This document shows, piece after piece, positions 11,520-22,186 of a stretch of DNA of 64,000 bases (position 1 is its first letter; every line of letters begins with the position of its first letter). The DNA comes from Przewalskia tangutica. Taxonomy: Eukaryota > Streptophyta > Magnoliopsida > Solanales > Solanaceae. The position numbers were made by a program, and so were the translations under genes. Location: the NCBI GenBank assembly GCA_029844215.1, contig CM056724.1, positions 92,647,093-92,711,092 of the forward strand, in the 5' to 3' direction. Below the pieces are notes generated by a model. It ran no database searches and was not told where the DNA came from. It saw only the letters and a program-made list of their open reading frames with translations.

Positions 11520-12660
11520 TTAACCATATTTGGTAATATAATCATTGTGCCAAATAGGGGGTCTGCTAGTTCTTGTATACCTCCTAGTATCAAATCTTGA
11601 TAGGTTTGTACTCAGCTGCATGTGGTCTGGATTGTCTTCATGATGTGTTTCCATATGGGTTGTATCTTGACTTTCCAGATGTGGACTACTCCTATGTTCA
11701 TAACATGTTGACAATGTAGTATCCAAAAATGGGATATATATGTTTTGTGGATGAACTAAATCATCAAAACAAAAATGCTCATGTGACTTTATATGACTAA
11801 GGTTGTCATCTCCCTTACCTTTGAAAGGAAAAACAATTTCCATAAACATCACATCCCTTCTTATAAGGAATGATCTATTCTCCATGTCATACAGTTTATA
11901 CCTCTTTTGTGCAAAACCATATTCAAGAAATACTGCTCTTACAGCCTTTGGGCTGAACTTATCTTGTTTAGTCAAAACAGTTGCAAAACATAGACAACAT
12001 ATCAGTCTCAAATGGTCAAGTGATGGTGTTTTGTTATACAACATATCATAAGGTGACTTGTTTTCCGTAACAAGGTATCCTATTCATGATATATACAACC
12101 CCTTCCACACAGAATCCCCAAAACTTATCAGGTAAGTCTTCTTGGATATTTATGGCTCTGGCTATTTTCAATATGTGCATATTTTTTCTTTCCATCACAC
12201 CATTTTGCCGCTCAACTGTTCGAGCGCAATGCAGTGGTGTTGGTTCCGATTCGACAAAGGTAGAATGTCTTTGGTGTGTATGGACAGGAACTCTCATGTA
12301 TCACACCATGCTGCAGAAACAATTCTTTACAACTGTGATTGAAAAATTCAGTATCATTATCAGACCTTACCCTTCAGATCTTTATTTCAAATTGAGTGTT
12401 AACCTCAACAAAGAAGTTTTTAAGTATTGTAACTACACCAGATTTCAATCTCATTAAAAAAAATAAGTCCGTCTGGAGTAATCATCCACAATAGTCAAGA
12501 AATATTTCATTTCATTATAAGTTTCCACCTTGTAAAGCCCCCATACATCCATGAGTAAAAATTGAAAGGGTCTTGTTTTCCTATTAGTACTGACAAGAAA
12601 TGGTATTCTTGTTTGTCTAGCTAGTGGACACACTTCACATATTTTCAAACAAAAGAAACA
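11520..12660 (-). pseudogene. Copia A integrase
   Basis: In coding order: CEVCPLARQTRIPF (last Cys pair of the HHCC finger), PFQFLLMDVWG with the first catalytic Asp, YFLTIVDDYSRRTYFF, then ERQNGVMERKNMHILKIARA with the catalytic Glu, and the downstream KFSPKAVRAVFLEYGFAQKR block that links integrase to RT in Copia. Frame changes occur at about 12,046 and 12,300-12,450, where the second catalytic Asp should be. Inactive. Confidence 0.9.
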
Positions 12661-13140
12661 TCATTCTTGAAATAATACAAAACAGTCATAGGTACATGAC
12701 ACAACATCGGATGTCAAATAATTGCATCTACATGTTGAATGACTGACAGACACTTATTCTGTTCTCCTTTCTTATTTTGTCTATCCAGATATAGTATGTA
12801 TAATCCTTCTTCTTTATTACCAATTTCCCTTACCTTCCCAGATGAGAGATCCTGAAACACACAATATTTTGGAAATAAAGTAGCACAACAATTTAGCTAT
12901 TTAGTCACTTTTGACACATATTTAAGATTGAATTTGAAAGTTAGCACACATAGAATATTTTTAAGAATATCACCTCCTCATATGTGACAATCACCAACAT
13001 GTGTAATTTTGGATGAATCTCCTGTGGGCAGCTGCACCTTTCCTGTACTATCTGTTAAAACTTTATTCAGTAAATATTTTGGATCACTAATCATATGATT
13101 GTTTTATTTATGTTTCTGTATAAAAAAACACACTTACCTG
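12661..13140 (-). pseudogene. Copia A protease and pre-integrase remnant
   Basis: The minus strand near 12,990-13,060 reads LPTGDSSKITHVGDCHI, the block that follows the catalytic site in Copia proteases. The D-S/T-G-A site is not visible in an open frame. The region below it should be the gag-pre-integrase linker but is heavily broken. Confidence 0.65.
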
Positions 13141-14405
13141 TCATATTAACACCACCACTTGTCTCTCTATTGTTTTAAATAAAGTTGGGTAGTTTTTTAT
13201 GTTGACTAGGTGTGAAACTGTGGTAGGTTGTTGCAACCACATCCTCTGATTGTGATTGTACACAGGTAGATAATGTGTATCATGTGAATACATCTGTGAA
13301 TTGAAACTTGTCATATAATTTTGGTTTTGTCCACACTGTTGTCTCAACATATGCTTCATGTCATGTTGCTTTCCTCCTTCTTGTCCTGTATCTTTATATG
13401 GTAATTTTCCTCCAGTTACTACATATGCCTTATAGAAAGTTTTGAAAGTCTTCGGGATATCCATTGATTTTATAACAATCATCTTGTGTATGTCCAGTTT
13501 TGTGACAAAAATTACACTTCATCAGCTTAAAACTGTCCATTTTAAAATGATCTTTCATGTGACAAAAGTCATAAATAACATTAGGATTGTATGGTTTCTT
13601 CTTCGTTGAATTTCTATTTCCATTTCTTCCACATCCACTCCTGGCTGTGAACATGGCAGATGACTCTATTATTTCCTGCACAATCCTACTTGTTTCTGCA
13701 ACCATCTTCTGGCTTTCCTCCTGGTTGATCAATGTATATATCTGGTTCAGACTTGGTACTTGCTGCATCATAATAATCTGGCTTCTAACTTGATTATAAT
13801 TGCCATCCAGTCCCATTAGGAATTGCAACATCCTTTGGTATTGCAAATGATCAACAAAATCCTTAGCCTTAGCATAACATGTTGGTAGTGGTATGATAGA
13901 GTCATACTCACTGAGAGTGACAATGATCCTTGTCTCATTGTCACAATTTTCTTGTGCAATTGAAAAGCTCTAGAACTGTTTATCTTGTCGAATCTCTCTC
14001 TTAATTCCTCCCATATGTTGTGTGAATCAAAGTTAAACAACATTCCATTGAGTAAGCTTTTACTTACATTTCCCATCAACCAAGACACCACAATTGCATT
14101 GCATCTATCCCACAACTTTGTTAGATCTCCACTGAAAGTTTCCCTTCTTAATGTTCATCAATGAAACCTATTTTGTTATTTCCCAATAGAGCCAATTGCA
14201 TTGCTCTACTCCATAACGTGTAGTTGTCCATTCCATTCAACACAATTCCAACAGACAGTGAGCTAGGTGCATAAGATGGAAATAGGTACATAGGATGATT
14301 GTGATAGATGTTCACTGTCACTCCTGCAATTCCATTTGTTATATCTACTGCATCATTCTCCATTGTTATTTGTTGTTTTTCAACTTTAATTACAACTGCA
14401 AACAA
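13141..14405 (-). pseudogene. Copia A gag
   Basis: The N-terminus at 14,148-14,405 has the Copia gag signature LNGMDNYTLWSRAMQLALLG then NKIGFIDE. The central part (13,816-14,115) has the WLMGNVSKSLLNGMLF and IWEELRERFDK blocks. The nucleocapsid end (13,430-13,846) carries a good CCHC knuckle, CNFCHKTGHTQDDC. The pieces lie in different frames, so the gene is broken, though residue conservation is high. Confidence 0.88.
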
Positions 14406-14554
14406 TCAGAACTTTCTGCAATCGACTAATCTACTACTTCGATTGAACTTATCTTCTCCAGTATGTTTTCAAATTTCATAAGCTTGGTTCCTGACATCTG
14501 AATCCTTCGAATTCCTCTTTTCATGTAAATAAATTCCTTCGATCTATGTCGGAT

Positions 14555-14572
14555 CTCCAAAGCTCTGATACC
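14555..14572 (-). other. Copia A primer-binding site
   Basis: The minus strand reads GGTATCAGAGCTTTGGAG directly after the LTR, preceded by C where T is usual. GGTATCAGAGC is the tRNA-iMet complement used by most plant Copia elements. Confidence 0.85.
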
Positions 14573-14573
14573 G

Positions 14574-14878
14574 TGTAGATTTTACTGTTTTATTGAGCAT
14601 CAGTCGAATTGATCAGATGGCATCTACTGCCATGGCTGATCGACTGAGGTTAAAGAGGGGAAAATATCAAACAGATTGTAGGCAAATGCAAGAACTAAAT
14701 CTGAGAGCTAAGAAGAGAGTTTTGGGAGAATTTTCATATATCTGTGTTGAAGTATACATCCCACATATATATACACAATCATCTACTCTTCTAGAACATT
14801 CTAACATACTAACTATCTATTAATTACTCAACAATTAAGTAACTAAGTTCAACTAACTTGTAACTAACATGTCTAACA
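14574..14878 (-). repeat. Copia A 5' LTR
   Basis: 305 bp. The minus strand begins TGTTAGACATGTTAG and the + strand begins TGTAGATTTT next to the PBS, giving TG...CA ends. A TATATATA stretch near 14,767 (minus-strand GTGTATATATATG) could be the promoter TATA box. The partner LTR lies outside the window, so the right end is set only by the TG and typical Copia LTR length. Confidence 0.75.
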
Positions 14879-15794
14879 AATTTAACAAACTTTAACTAAG
14901 TAGTAGTAGTTATTGGGTGAGATGCAACTCAAGGCACAATTGTGCACTTCCCTAATTCTTTCACAGATACTTATGCCTTTTAAAAGTTTTTCGTAATTTA
15001 TATCAAACAAACAATCCAAAAGACTTGATGTTTTTTTGTGTATGTTTTGATAAGTTTTCTTATTGATCAAGCAATATAATGTCTATGCTTTTAGATAAGT
15101 TAACTTGTAATATGCCTAAAATGACCTGCCAATAAGTAATTGCCCAGATCTAATCCGTCCAAATCTGAACATGTTTAATAAGTTTGTATATTTCATGAAC
15201 AATAGTGATGCCATTTTTTTAGGAACGCACCAAAAGAGAACAACCTTTGCTTACCAGTACAAACTGAAGGTTGACTAATTTTTATTGTTTAACCCCAATG
15301 GTTTTATACCAAATTTGTTGACCATCACTTTCCATAACAAATGTACAGAAGAAAACAGTTTTTTCTTCTTTTCCTCTTATTGTTTTGTCTTTCTAATTGA
15401 AATGTTTGCTGCAACGTATGGATTATGATGTGATGTTGTCTTCTTGGATCATTTGATTTTTTTGTTAGCTCAAATTTTTCAAATATATATTTGTCATACT
15501 TGGATCGATTTTTTTTTAAAATACATTACCTTAATCAATCTGACATGTCTTCTTGGATCATTTGATTTTCTACGTTGTTGCTCTTATGTTTCAAATATTG
15601 TCGTGTACGTGTTGAATTTGCTAAAAATTACAGTACTTTTAAAGAATCAATACACTTTTTGGAGAATTCCAATAGCATAATTGGTTTCAATCTTATTTTT
15701 ATGTGCCATCAAATTAATGTGTATAGATTACTAATCTACGTTTAGTGAGTTCAATGTACTCCTACATAAACATGATTTTACACAAGTGGTTAAA
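14879..15794. other. No recognisable feature
   Basis: About 0.9 kb of AT-rich DNA. No open frame resembles a known protein. A short phrase (CTTCTTGGATCATTTGATTTT) occurs twice about 100 bp apart (15,439 and 15,549), suggesting a small local duplication. Confidence 0.6.
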
Positions 15795-15799
15795 CCTAT

Positions 15800-15984
15800 T
15801 GATGGAATAATTGATAGATGATAGAATAATTAGTAATTCATAATTATAATTAGTAATTATTATATAATCATATATAAATGATAGGAAGTAAATTAACATT
15901 ATCTTATGAGATTAGATGACATGATTCTCTCTGATCATATTCTTTCATTACTAATTATTCTATCATCTATCAATTATTCTATCA
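15800..15984. mobile_element. MITE with 38-bp terminal inverted repeats
   Basis: 185-bp AT-rich element. Left TIR 15,800-15,837 and right TIR 15,947-15,984 are inverted copies with a single mismatch in 38 bp. Each arm holds an internal direct repeat of GATRGAATAATT. CCTAT flanks it on both sides (15,795-15,799 and 15,985-15,989), a plausible 5-bp TSD. It has no coding capacity and would need a transposase in trans. The TSD length does not fit TA, TWA, 8-bp hAT or 9-bp Mutator targets, so I assign no superfamily. Confidence 0.85.
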
Positions 15985-16087
15985 CCTATGATCGAAAATT
16001 AGCTTGTGAGTGGATCTGGTCTAAGATTGTGGTAGTTTTAAGCTTTTATTTCTTTCCTAAATTGTAAAAACACATTTTATAGTTTCT

Positions 16088-17310
16088 TCACAATGTCCCG
16101 TGGTTCTTCGGTTGGAATTGATATTTGTTGGTCAAATTGGTCGATGTCGCTTCCACCTCCGTCGGATAAGATTTCGTTGTAGTTGTAGTCTTCTTCTTCG
16201 TTGATCTCCGATTTACCGCACCTTCTCCGCTCCGCTCGTATCCAATCTCTGAATAATTGTCTCCCGCTAATGAGTGTCTGTGCTCTCCTATTTGAAATCT
16301 GTCGGCCGAAAAAGCGTTTTCAGACGCTGTTGATGACGCTTGAATGTTCAACATATCTCGGGCCATCAATGACAGTGTCGGAAATATCTTCATTCTCTCT
16401 TCAGTATTTCAGCAAGTATTCACGTCATTTTTCATTGAGAACTGCTTGGTACGGTACAACACCCTGCAAAACAAAAATAACAAACTCGCTAGCTTGGTTA
16501 GTAGTGTTACCATTAAACATTTTATTTCTAAGGCTTTCAATACTAGCCGCAGAAATATCATATCTTTTTTGAGGTTGCGTTGAAGAAGAAGAAGATGGCA
16601 TGGAAGCCGGTTGGTTGCTAGAACTTTCTTGTTGGTAATGCATATATACATTTTTACATTCTTCTCGTATGCTAGACAACACTTGTTCTTTAGTTTGTCA
16701 ATAGGTTGTGGGTCATTTGAACTTTTGGGAGTTGCAGGTGGTAGTTTTGTTATACAATCATAAATAGTTTCAATAAGTGTTGTACAAACGTCTATTTTAA
16801 TAGTCGGATTTAATACAACACCAATGTAATGAATAAAACCAAGAGAGGAAGGAAATGAAAAAGGCAAATCCTCCACCGCAACTAATTTTGATAATGCTTT
16901 CCTATCACTATGTTTATCATATTTAGGGCCTACAATTCCCACGTCATCGGGTTAATTTCACCCTGTACTTGGTACGGGACAGAGACACTATGTGAACTTT
17001 TTCCCGACTGAGAGCGCGGCGCACCCGACTTTGTAGCCTCATATTCCTCCCACCTAGCTATGTGAAATCTTTTTACATAATTAAACCTCTCGTCCCACCC
17101 TGACCTTTTTCCGTTTGAAATTATAAATATTTTTACAAATTTGACATCTAACTACTTCATTATCTTGGTCCCTATCAAAAAAGCCCATATATCTGATTTT
17201 AGTTTTCGTTGTGTTGGGCCTCGTCTCATGCTAGGGGGAATATGAGGTGTTCCGGTTTGAGGTGTGTCATCTACATTAGTCGGTGTCTTCTAAATTAAAG
17301 TTTTATTGAG
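16088..17310 (-). pseudogene. hAT-family transposase relic (BED finger + dimerisation domain)
   Basis: The start (about 17,100-17,310) reads RKLKSDIWAFFDRDQDNEVV then CQICKNIYNF, a BED-type zinc finger with its CxxC; the His pair follows in another frame (HKKISH). Next comes ALSKLVAVEDLPFSFPSSLG (about 16,820-16,890), the block after the finger in RICESLEEPER-like hAT proteins. The end (16,088-16,393) has ARDMLNIQASSTASENAFSA then GEHRHSLAGDN, the hAT C-terminal dimerisation domain. About 1.2 kb is left where about 2 kb is normal, and the RNase H-like DDE core between these parts is missing, so it cannot transpose. Confidence 0.85.
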
Positions 17311-17909
17311 TTCCAAAAAATATCTCATCGTCTAACTCTAATGGTACTTTAGTAAAAAATTCAGTGTCAACGAAAACTACCCTTAAAGTCTGACCCTCTT
17401 ACCCTTAAACATACCTCTTAATCCTTCCAATTTAATTATGCTAATAAATAGTTAAAGATAATTAAATTAAGTGCGCAAATTAAAATAAAGAAACAATAAT
17501 AATTTAATGAAAGAACGAATGTACCAAACGTCGACGTGTAATCGAGAGGTTGAAAATTGAAACTTTGCTCGATGGATGATCTTCAAGCTAGTTGTCAACT
17601 TCACTCCAAAATGAATAAATAAAATTTTATTTAGTAGACAATGTAGACTTGTAGAGATATAGATTGAGAGATTAGAGAGATTGTAGGAAGATTTGTGAGA
17701 AATATGAAGAGAAATGAGGTATTTATAGTCGAGAAAATTGGGTTAAAGTGTAAATATATTAACTTAGGAGTTAAAATAAATATTAAGGGGTAGGGGTTTG
17801 GGGGAGGCCAAAAATGGTCATTGCACAACGGATAAAATATAAAATGGTCGTTGTGCAACGACTATTTTGTGCAAAGGGGAGGGAACGGGCGGGACAGGGG
17901 GCGAGATCG
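17311..17909. other. Non-coding 5' flank of hAT relic
   Basis: AT-rich, no gene. Near 17,815-17,870 AATGGTCRTTG-type words recur and one forms a hairpin (TCGTTG-TG-CAACGA), as in the subterminal repeats of hAT ends. The GC-rich stretch at 17,876-17,905 may hold the TIR, but I found no matching inverted copy on the other side. Confidence 0.45.
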
Positions 17910-18168
17910 GTATATATTGTATATATGGTCTCGGGTGTGTCACTGCTCAGCCCACGGGTTGGGAAGTTAATTTTGGTATTGTTGTTGTAATAGCTTAGTG
18001 TAAATGTTACATTAATTAGTCTTGTATACTTACCATAATTATAGGATTCTTGTACTACTAGAATATAGTTTTGGGATTAGAATAGGAATATATTTTCTAT
18101 TATGAAAAATTGTAAATTATATATATACTCTTTCATTAATGAAAATAATCAAGAGATTATTTCTTTCA
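17910..18168 (+). repeat. Copia B 5' LTR, 5'-truncated
   Basis: Aligns with 23,260-23,525 (shared GTCACTGCTCAGCC, TTGGTATTGTTGTTGTAAT and GAAAATAATCAAGAGATTAT). It ends TTTCTTTCA before the PBS. The first 20-30 bp of the other LTR have no counterpart, so the start is truncated next to the hAT relic's flank. Confidence 0.85.
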
Positions 18169-18180
18169 TGATATCAGAAG
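18169..18180 (+). other. Copia B primer-binding site
   Basis: TGATATCAGAAG follows the LTR's CA directly. It resembles TGGTATCAGAGC (tRNA-iMet complement) with two changes. Confidence 0.75.
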
Positions 18181-18308
18181 TCTAGGTTCTTTTTCTCCCA
18201 ACTTTTCCGTCGACCACCAATCTCGGACCGAGAGCCTATCCTCGGTTTCCATGTCCGACGGTATTTCTTTCTCTTCCAGGTCCCTCTATCACGTCTTGCA
18301 TTGCGATT

Positions 18309-19146
18309 ATGGCTAAGAACACGTTTCAGCCTGCCCTTACTGTTTCTAACATCAAGAACCACATCCCTATTGTTCTTGAAATAGAAAACGTCAAATACAC
18401 GATGTGGGCTGAACTTTTCAAAGTTCACGCATGCTTGCATCAATTCCTCCATGACAATATCCCTGCAGCTTCTGCTGATACGGAGGTACCTAGACCCGAG
18501 GATGATCCTAAATTATGAAAGACCCTTTATGCTACTGTTCTTCAGTGTATTTATTCCACTATTTCTATCGACATATTGCAAATGATTATCGAACCAGACG
18601 TTACGGCGATGGCAGATTGGAATAGAGTGTGTGATATATTCAAAGATAATCAAAATTCTCGTGATGTTACCCTTGAGCATGAATTCTCCCACGTCAATAT
18701 AGAAGATTTCCCTAACATCTCAACATATTGCAAAAGGTTGAATGAATTGGCGGACCAACTCCGCAACGTTGGTGCACCCGTTACAAACGATCGTCTAGTC
18801 CTTCAGATAGTATGAGGCCTATAGTGGAGTCGGTACACTTCTACGTCAGAGCAGTCCTCTTCCGCAATTTTATCAGGCATGTTCCATGCTCATGCTCGAA
18901 AAAATCGGATTGACTAAGAAAGTGGCCACTAGGGCCCGTCTGTCGTAATGATGAGCGAGTCAAATTCTTCTCAATCGGGCTCCAACAATTTCGGCCAAAA
19001 CCGTAACAACGGTGGTGGCAAAAAAAGTTAGAATTGATAAAATAATGGCACGAATCGGGGCGGCAACAATGGTGGCGACCGAAATAGTGGTGGTGGCGTT
19101 GGTGGCCCTCGAGGAAGTGGGCAACAGCAAAATTGGGCCCAACAGT
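18309..19146 (+). pseudogene. Copia B gag
   Basis: Opens MAKNTFQPALTVSNIK then ENVKYTMWAELFKVHA, the Copia gag entry with the Y-x-x-W-x-E/S block. After an in-frame stop at about 18,518 it continues at 18,576-18,815 (MADWNRVCDIFKDNQNS, then KRLNELADQLRNVGAPV). The C-terminal part (about 18,950-19,146) encodes an Asn/Gly/Gln-rich tail typical of this gag type, with stops. It is cut off by the chromovirus LTR at 19,147. Role in an intact element: particle assembly and RNA packaging. Confidence 0.87.
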
Positions 19147-19434
19147 TGTTACACCCCGTAAATTCAAGAGAATAAGATAAGAACGTACGAAAGGAAATGA
19201 GGTTTGAACTTGGAAAGATAAGTTGGCAAAAATGTTGGAGGCAGGTTTTCAGTCAACTTTGGAGAGGTATATCTCCTAGTTCCTTAGGAGTTTTTAGGTG
19301 TTTCAATAGCCCAGTATGAAGTTCGTTGAGTCTAGTTTCCAACGCAACAAACCGCTCGTCGATAGGACATCGGAGTAGGAAGTTATGGAGGTTACAAGTT
19401 CAGTGGGCAGACGAATAGGACAATATTTTCAGTC

Positions 19435-19520
19435 AGGTGCCACAGCGCCGCGACGCCGGATGTACTGATGTGTTCAGAAGTTGTAGCGCCGCGGCGCCGG
19501 CTGCAGGGCCGAGGCACCGA
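19435..19520. repeat. GC dyad cluster in chromovirus LTR
   Basis: AGCGCCGCGACGCC at 19,444, the perfect dyad-bearing AGCGCCGCGGCGCC at 19,485 and AGGGCCGAGGCACC at 19,505: steps of 41 and 20 bp. Form and spacing resemble the Athila U3 dyads although the LTR family is unrelated. Confidence 0.8.
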
Positions 19521-21419
19521 GGCGGGATTTTTAGCGAAATTTGGAAAAATTCAGAAGATATTTTGATAAAAGGCCTATGGGAGGGTGACAAGTGTCCCTC
19601 CCATCTTTTTGACCAAGAGAAGACCTTATATTATGACCAAGTCTTGAAGACTTGGTCATTTGCAAAGGTTCCTCCTAAGAAAATCCCCTCTTCTCTCCCA
19701 AAAAGTGATAAACCCTAGGTGTGATGAAATTTTTGGAAAGACGAAAAGAAGGAATTATGTTGGCAAGCTTGTAGAGGGTTCGTGTGGGTGATTTTAACGT
19801 GAAGAAGATTTTAGAAAGAGGACTTATTGAGGTAAAACCTTCACCTTCTTATGTAATTGAAGATTACAAGTTATAGTAGTTAAGAAATGAGCATGTGGTT
19901 TATATATTAAAGTTTGAAAAGATTTGGATCATGTCGACTTGTTGAAAACCAAAAATGGGCATGTTAGTCACTAATGTTGTAATCAATTCGGTTGTTAGCT
20001 AAAATCGTTACATGTTATATATAGAAGGGTATATCGTCGTTATAATTGGTTATGACTTATAACATGTTGAATTAACGAGTTGAATTGAAAGGATTTGAAA
20101 AGTTAATATGTGAGCATGTTATAGCCAAGGAGTTGCCTTAAACTAGTTGGATTGTTTTACTATGAATTGTGGGGCAGAATTTTACACGTCCAAGTTAGGC
20201 GTGTAATCCCTTTTGTATTGTTGAATTGTTGGGCTTAAAAGTGGCGTTTGGTTATTGAAGTCGAGCCTTGAAAAAGGTGGAGAAGTACGTAGAAACAAAG
20301 GAAGTGCTGCCCAATTTTTCGTAGAATAAGGGACTTTACAATTAGAATATTCTACGTTGAAGCTAGAAGCTAATAGACGTATTATGGTCATTATAGGTTG
20401 ACATACTACGGACGACATATTGGACTTGGCAAGTGGATTAAGCCGGAGAGGTATGTGAAAACTTTCTTATCTCTTGAGCATGAGTAGTTATAACTGTATA
20501 GTACGGTAGACGTACGCGATTTAAATGAAGTAAATTCATTCGATATGCTTGACTTGTTTTAAGAATGTCTAAGTTGGTTGAGTTAGAGAATTAACTCACA
20601 CGTTACTAAGGAAAGGTTATAAGAATGGTTTATTCTAATAAGGTAGACAAGGATGTCTTGATGTGGAAAGGTATGGAATACTTGTTTTGAAAGTATTGAT
20701 TCTGGAAATATTCTAAAGATAAGAAACTTGTTTTCTAAGCTAAGAAACTTGAAGTATTTTGAAAGTTGTGTAGCTCGGTTTGAAAGTGTAAGTCTCTTGG
20801 TCATAAAAAGAATAAAGTTATCTTGATTTCGGAAATGAGAGTAGTTGTTCTTGGTTGGTTTAAAACATAAAGCGTTATAATAGCTTTATGGGAAGTTAGT
20901 TATAACGACTTTATGAAAACGAAAGAATGGTTTTATTATTGGATTTAAAATGGTAACTTGACATTTTCTTTAAAAAGATAAGAGACTTGATTTCCCACGT
21001 TATGGGACTTGATTTAAAAGTAAGAGACTTGAGAATTTAAAGTTATGAAACTTATATTATTTTTAAGAAGTTATGAGGCTTAAACTATTTTGAAAAGTAT
21101 ACTGTTACTTGACATTAAAAAGGACAAGTGTTTTTGTTTAAAAGGAAGGCATGGTATTGTCTCGAGTTGGGTCTAAAGGAAGGCATGGTTTTGTCTTGGT
21201 TTATTTAAAAGGAAGGTATGGACATTGTTTTGGTTTACTTATAATAATAGTTACTCTATTTTGATACTACGGGTGTTAGTATCATGTGACTTTTGTGAAA
21301 GAAATTGATCTTTTTAAAGAGTTAAAGTACGTAGTACTTTGGAGTTAAAACCCGGATTTTCGGCATAAAATGAAAGTACCTTGAGTGTGAGTAACTTGCC
21401 TATGTTTGCTTGTGATAGA

Positions 21420-22060
21420 CTTGTTGTGCAAGTGTTGTATCCTTATGTTACCGCGTCTCTCGATGGAGGGTCGGTCAAGTTATTTGTGATCATTTTAGAC
21501 ATACTGACTCGATGGATGGTCCACGGGTATGCGGCCATGATGAGGGTTCGTTTCCCTGTTGATAGTGTTGTTCCATGGACTAGCCCTCCATGAGGTTTTA
21601 GTGATGCAAGAGGTATCTGGTAGTTAGCCCTCGTGTTGGCCCCGTGGCCGTCGATGCAGCGTGATATCGATAGTTGGCTTCGCATTGCCGGTCGGTGTTA
21701 TGGCGAAGTCTCGTGACGCAGGAGGTATCCGTAGTTGGCTTTGCCTTGCCGACGTGACGCAGAGGTATCCGTAGTCGACGCCAGACTTGCCCGGCGGCCG
21801 TGAGTTAGTTTTATAGCAGTTTTATGACGAAGTCTCGTGATGCAGGCGATATCTGGTAGTTAGCTTCGTCTTGGCCAATGACGTGAGGCGGCAGATTCGT
21901 AGTGGCTTTCGATTTTCCCGGCCACCGTGGTACAATTATATAGTATTGTTGGTACGGTAGGTTCTGGTAGCTGGCTTTCGTACTTGCCGGTCGATTGATG
22001 CAGGGTGGATCGGTAGCTATGCCTTCAGATTGCCGTCAGACGGTTTATGACACAGTGGGA
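21420..22060. repeat. Degenerate GC-rich tandem repeat
   Basis: Blocks with GACGAAGTCTCGTGA, GCAGGAGGTATCCGTAGT and TTGGCTTTGCCTTGCC recur four to six times at irregular 65-110 bp spacing. It occupies the same LTR position as the 57-bp array of the solo LTR (54,035-54,360) but the sequence differs. Confidence 0.7.
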
Positions 22061-22186
22061 CTCGTGTTCATGAGTACTCCTTGGTGTTGTTATATCATAG
22101 ATTGCCGGCAGTGAGGAAGGAATTCCACGGGCATGATTGATATTGTGGGCGTGAGACCCATGGTTATATTGTGAGCGTGAGACTAT

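Larger units (their letters stand above)
10601..14878 (-). mobile_element. Copia A: gag to RT plus 5' LTR
   Basis: Larger half of the Ty1/Copia element whose remainder is at 1-530. On the minus strand: LTR (14,574-14,878), PBS, gag, protease, integrase, RT. This order, with integrase before RT, defines Copia. Numerous stops and frameshifts make it non-functional. It must predate Gypsy A, which sits inside it. Confidence 0.9.
19147..22186 (+). mobile_element. Chromovirus LTR fragment inside Copia B
   Basis: Begins TGTTACACCCCGTAAATTC, like the solo LTR at 51,447 (TGTTACACCCGTAAGTCC). Shared blocks follow in the same order: TGTGGGGC(A/G)GAATTTTACACGT at about 20,168 and 52,650, the GAGACTTGA-rich stretch (20,700-21,080 and 53,500-53,650), and the GATACTACGG..TTAGTATC block (21,262 and 53,933). 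The right end lacks the family's GATCGTGACA terminus and I see no TSD. It is a partial LTR joined to Copia RT by deletion, with no coding content. Confidence 0.8.

Noticed and set aside
18841..19167. Minus-strand His-rich frame
   Set aside because: Antisense shadow of the Asn/Gly/Gln-rich Copia B gag tail.
19437..19718. 93-residue frame
   Set aside because: Sits in the chromovirus LTR over the GC dyads; non-coding LTR is the better explanation.
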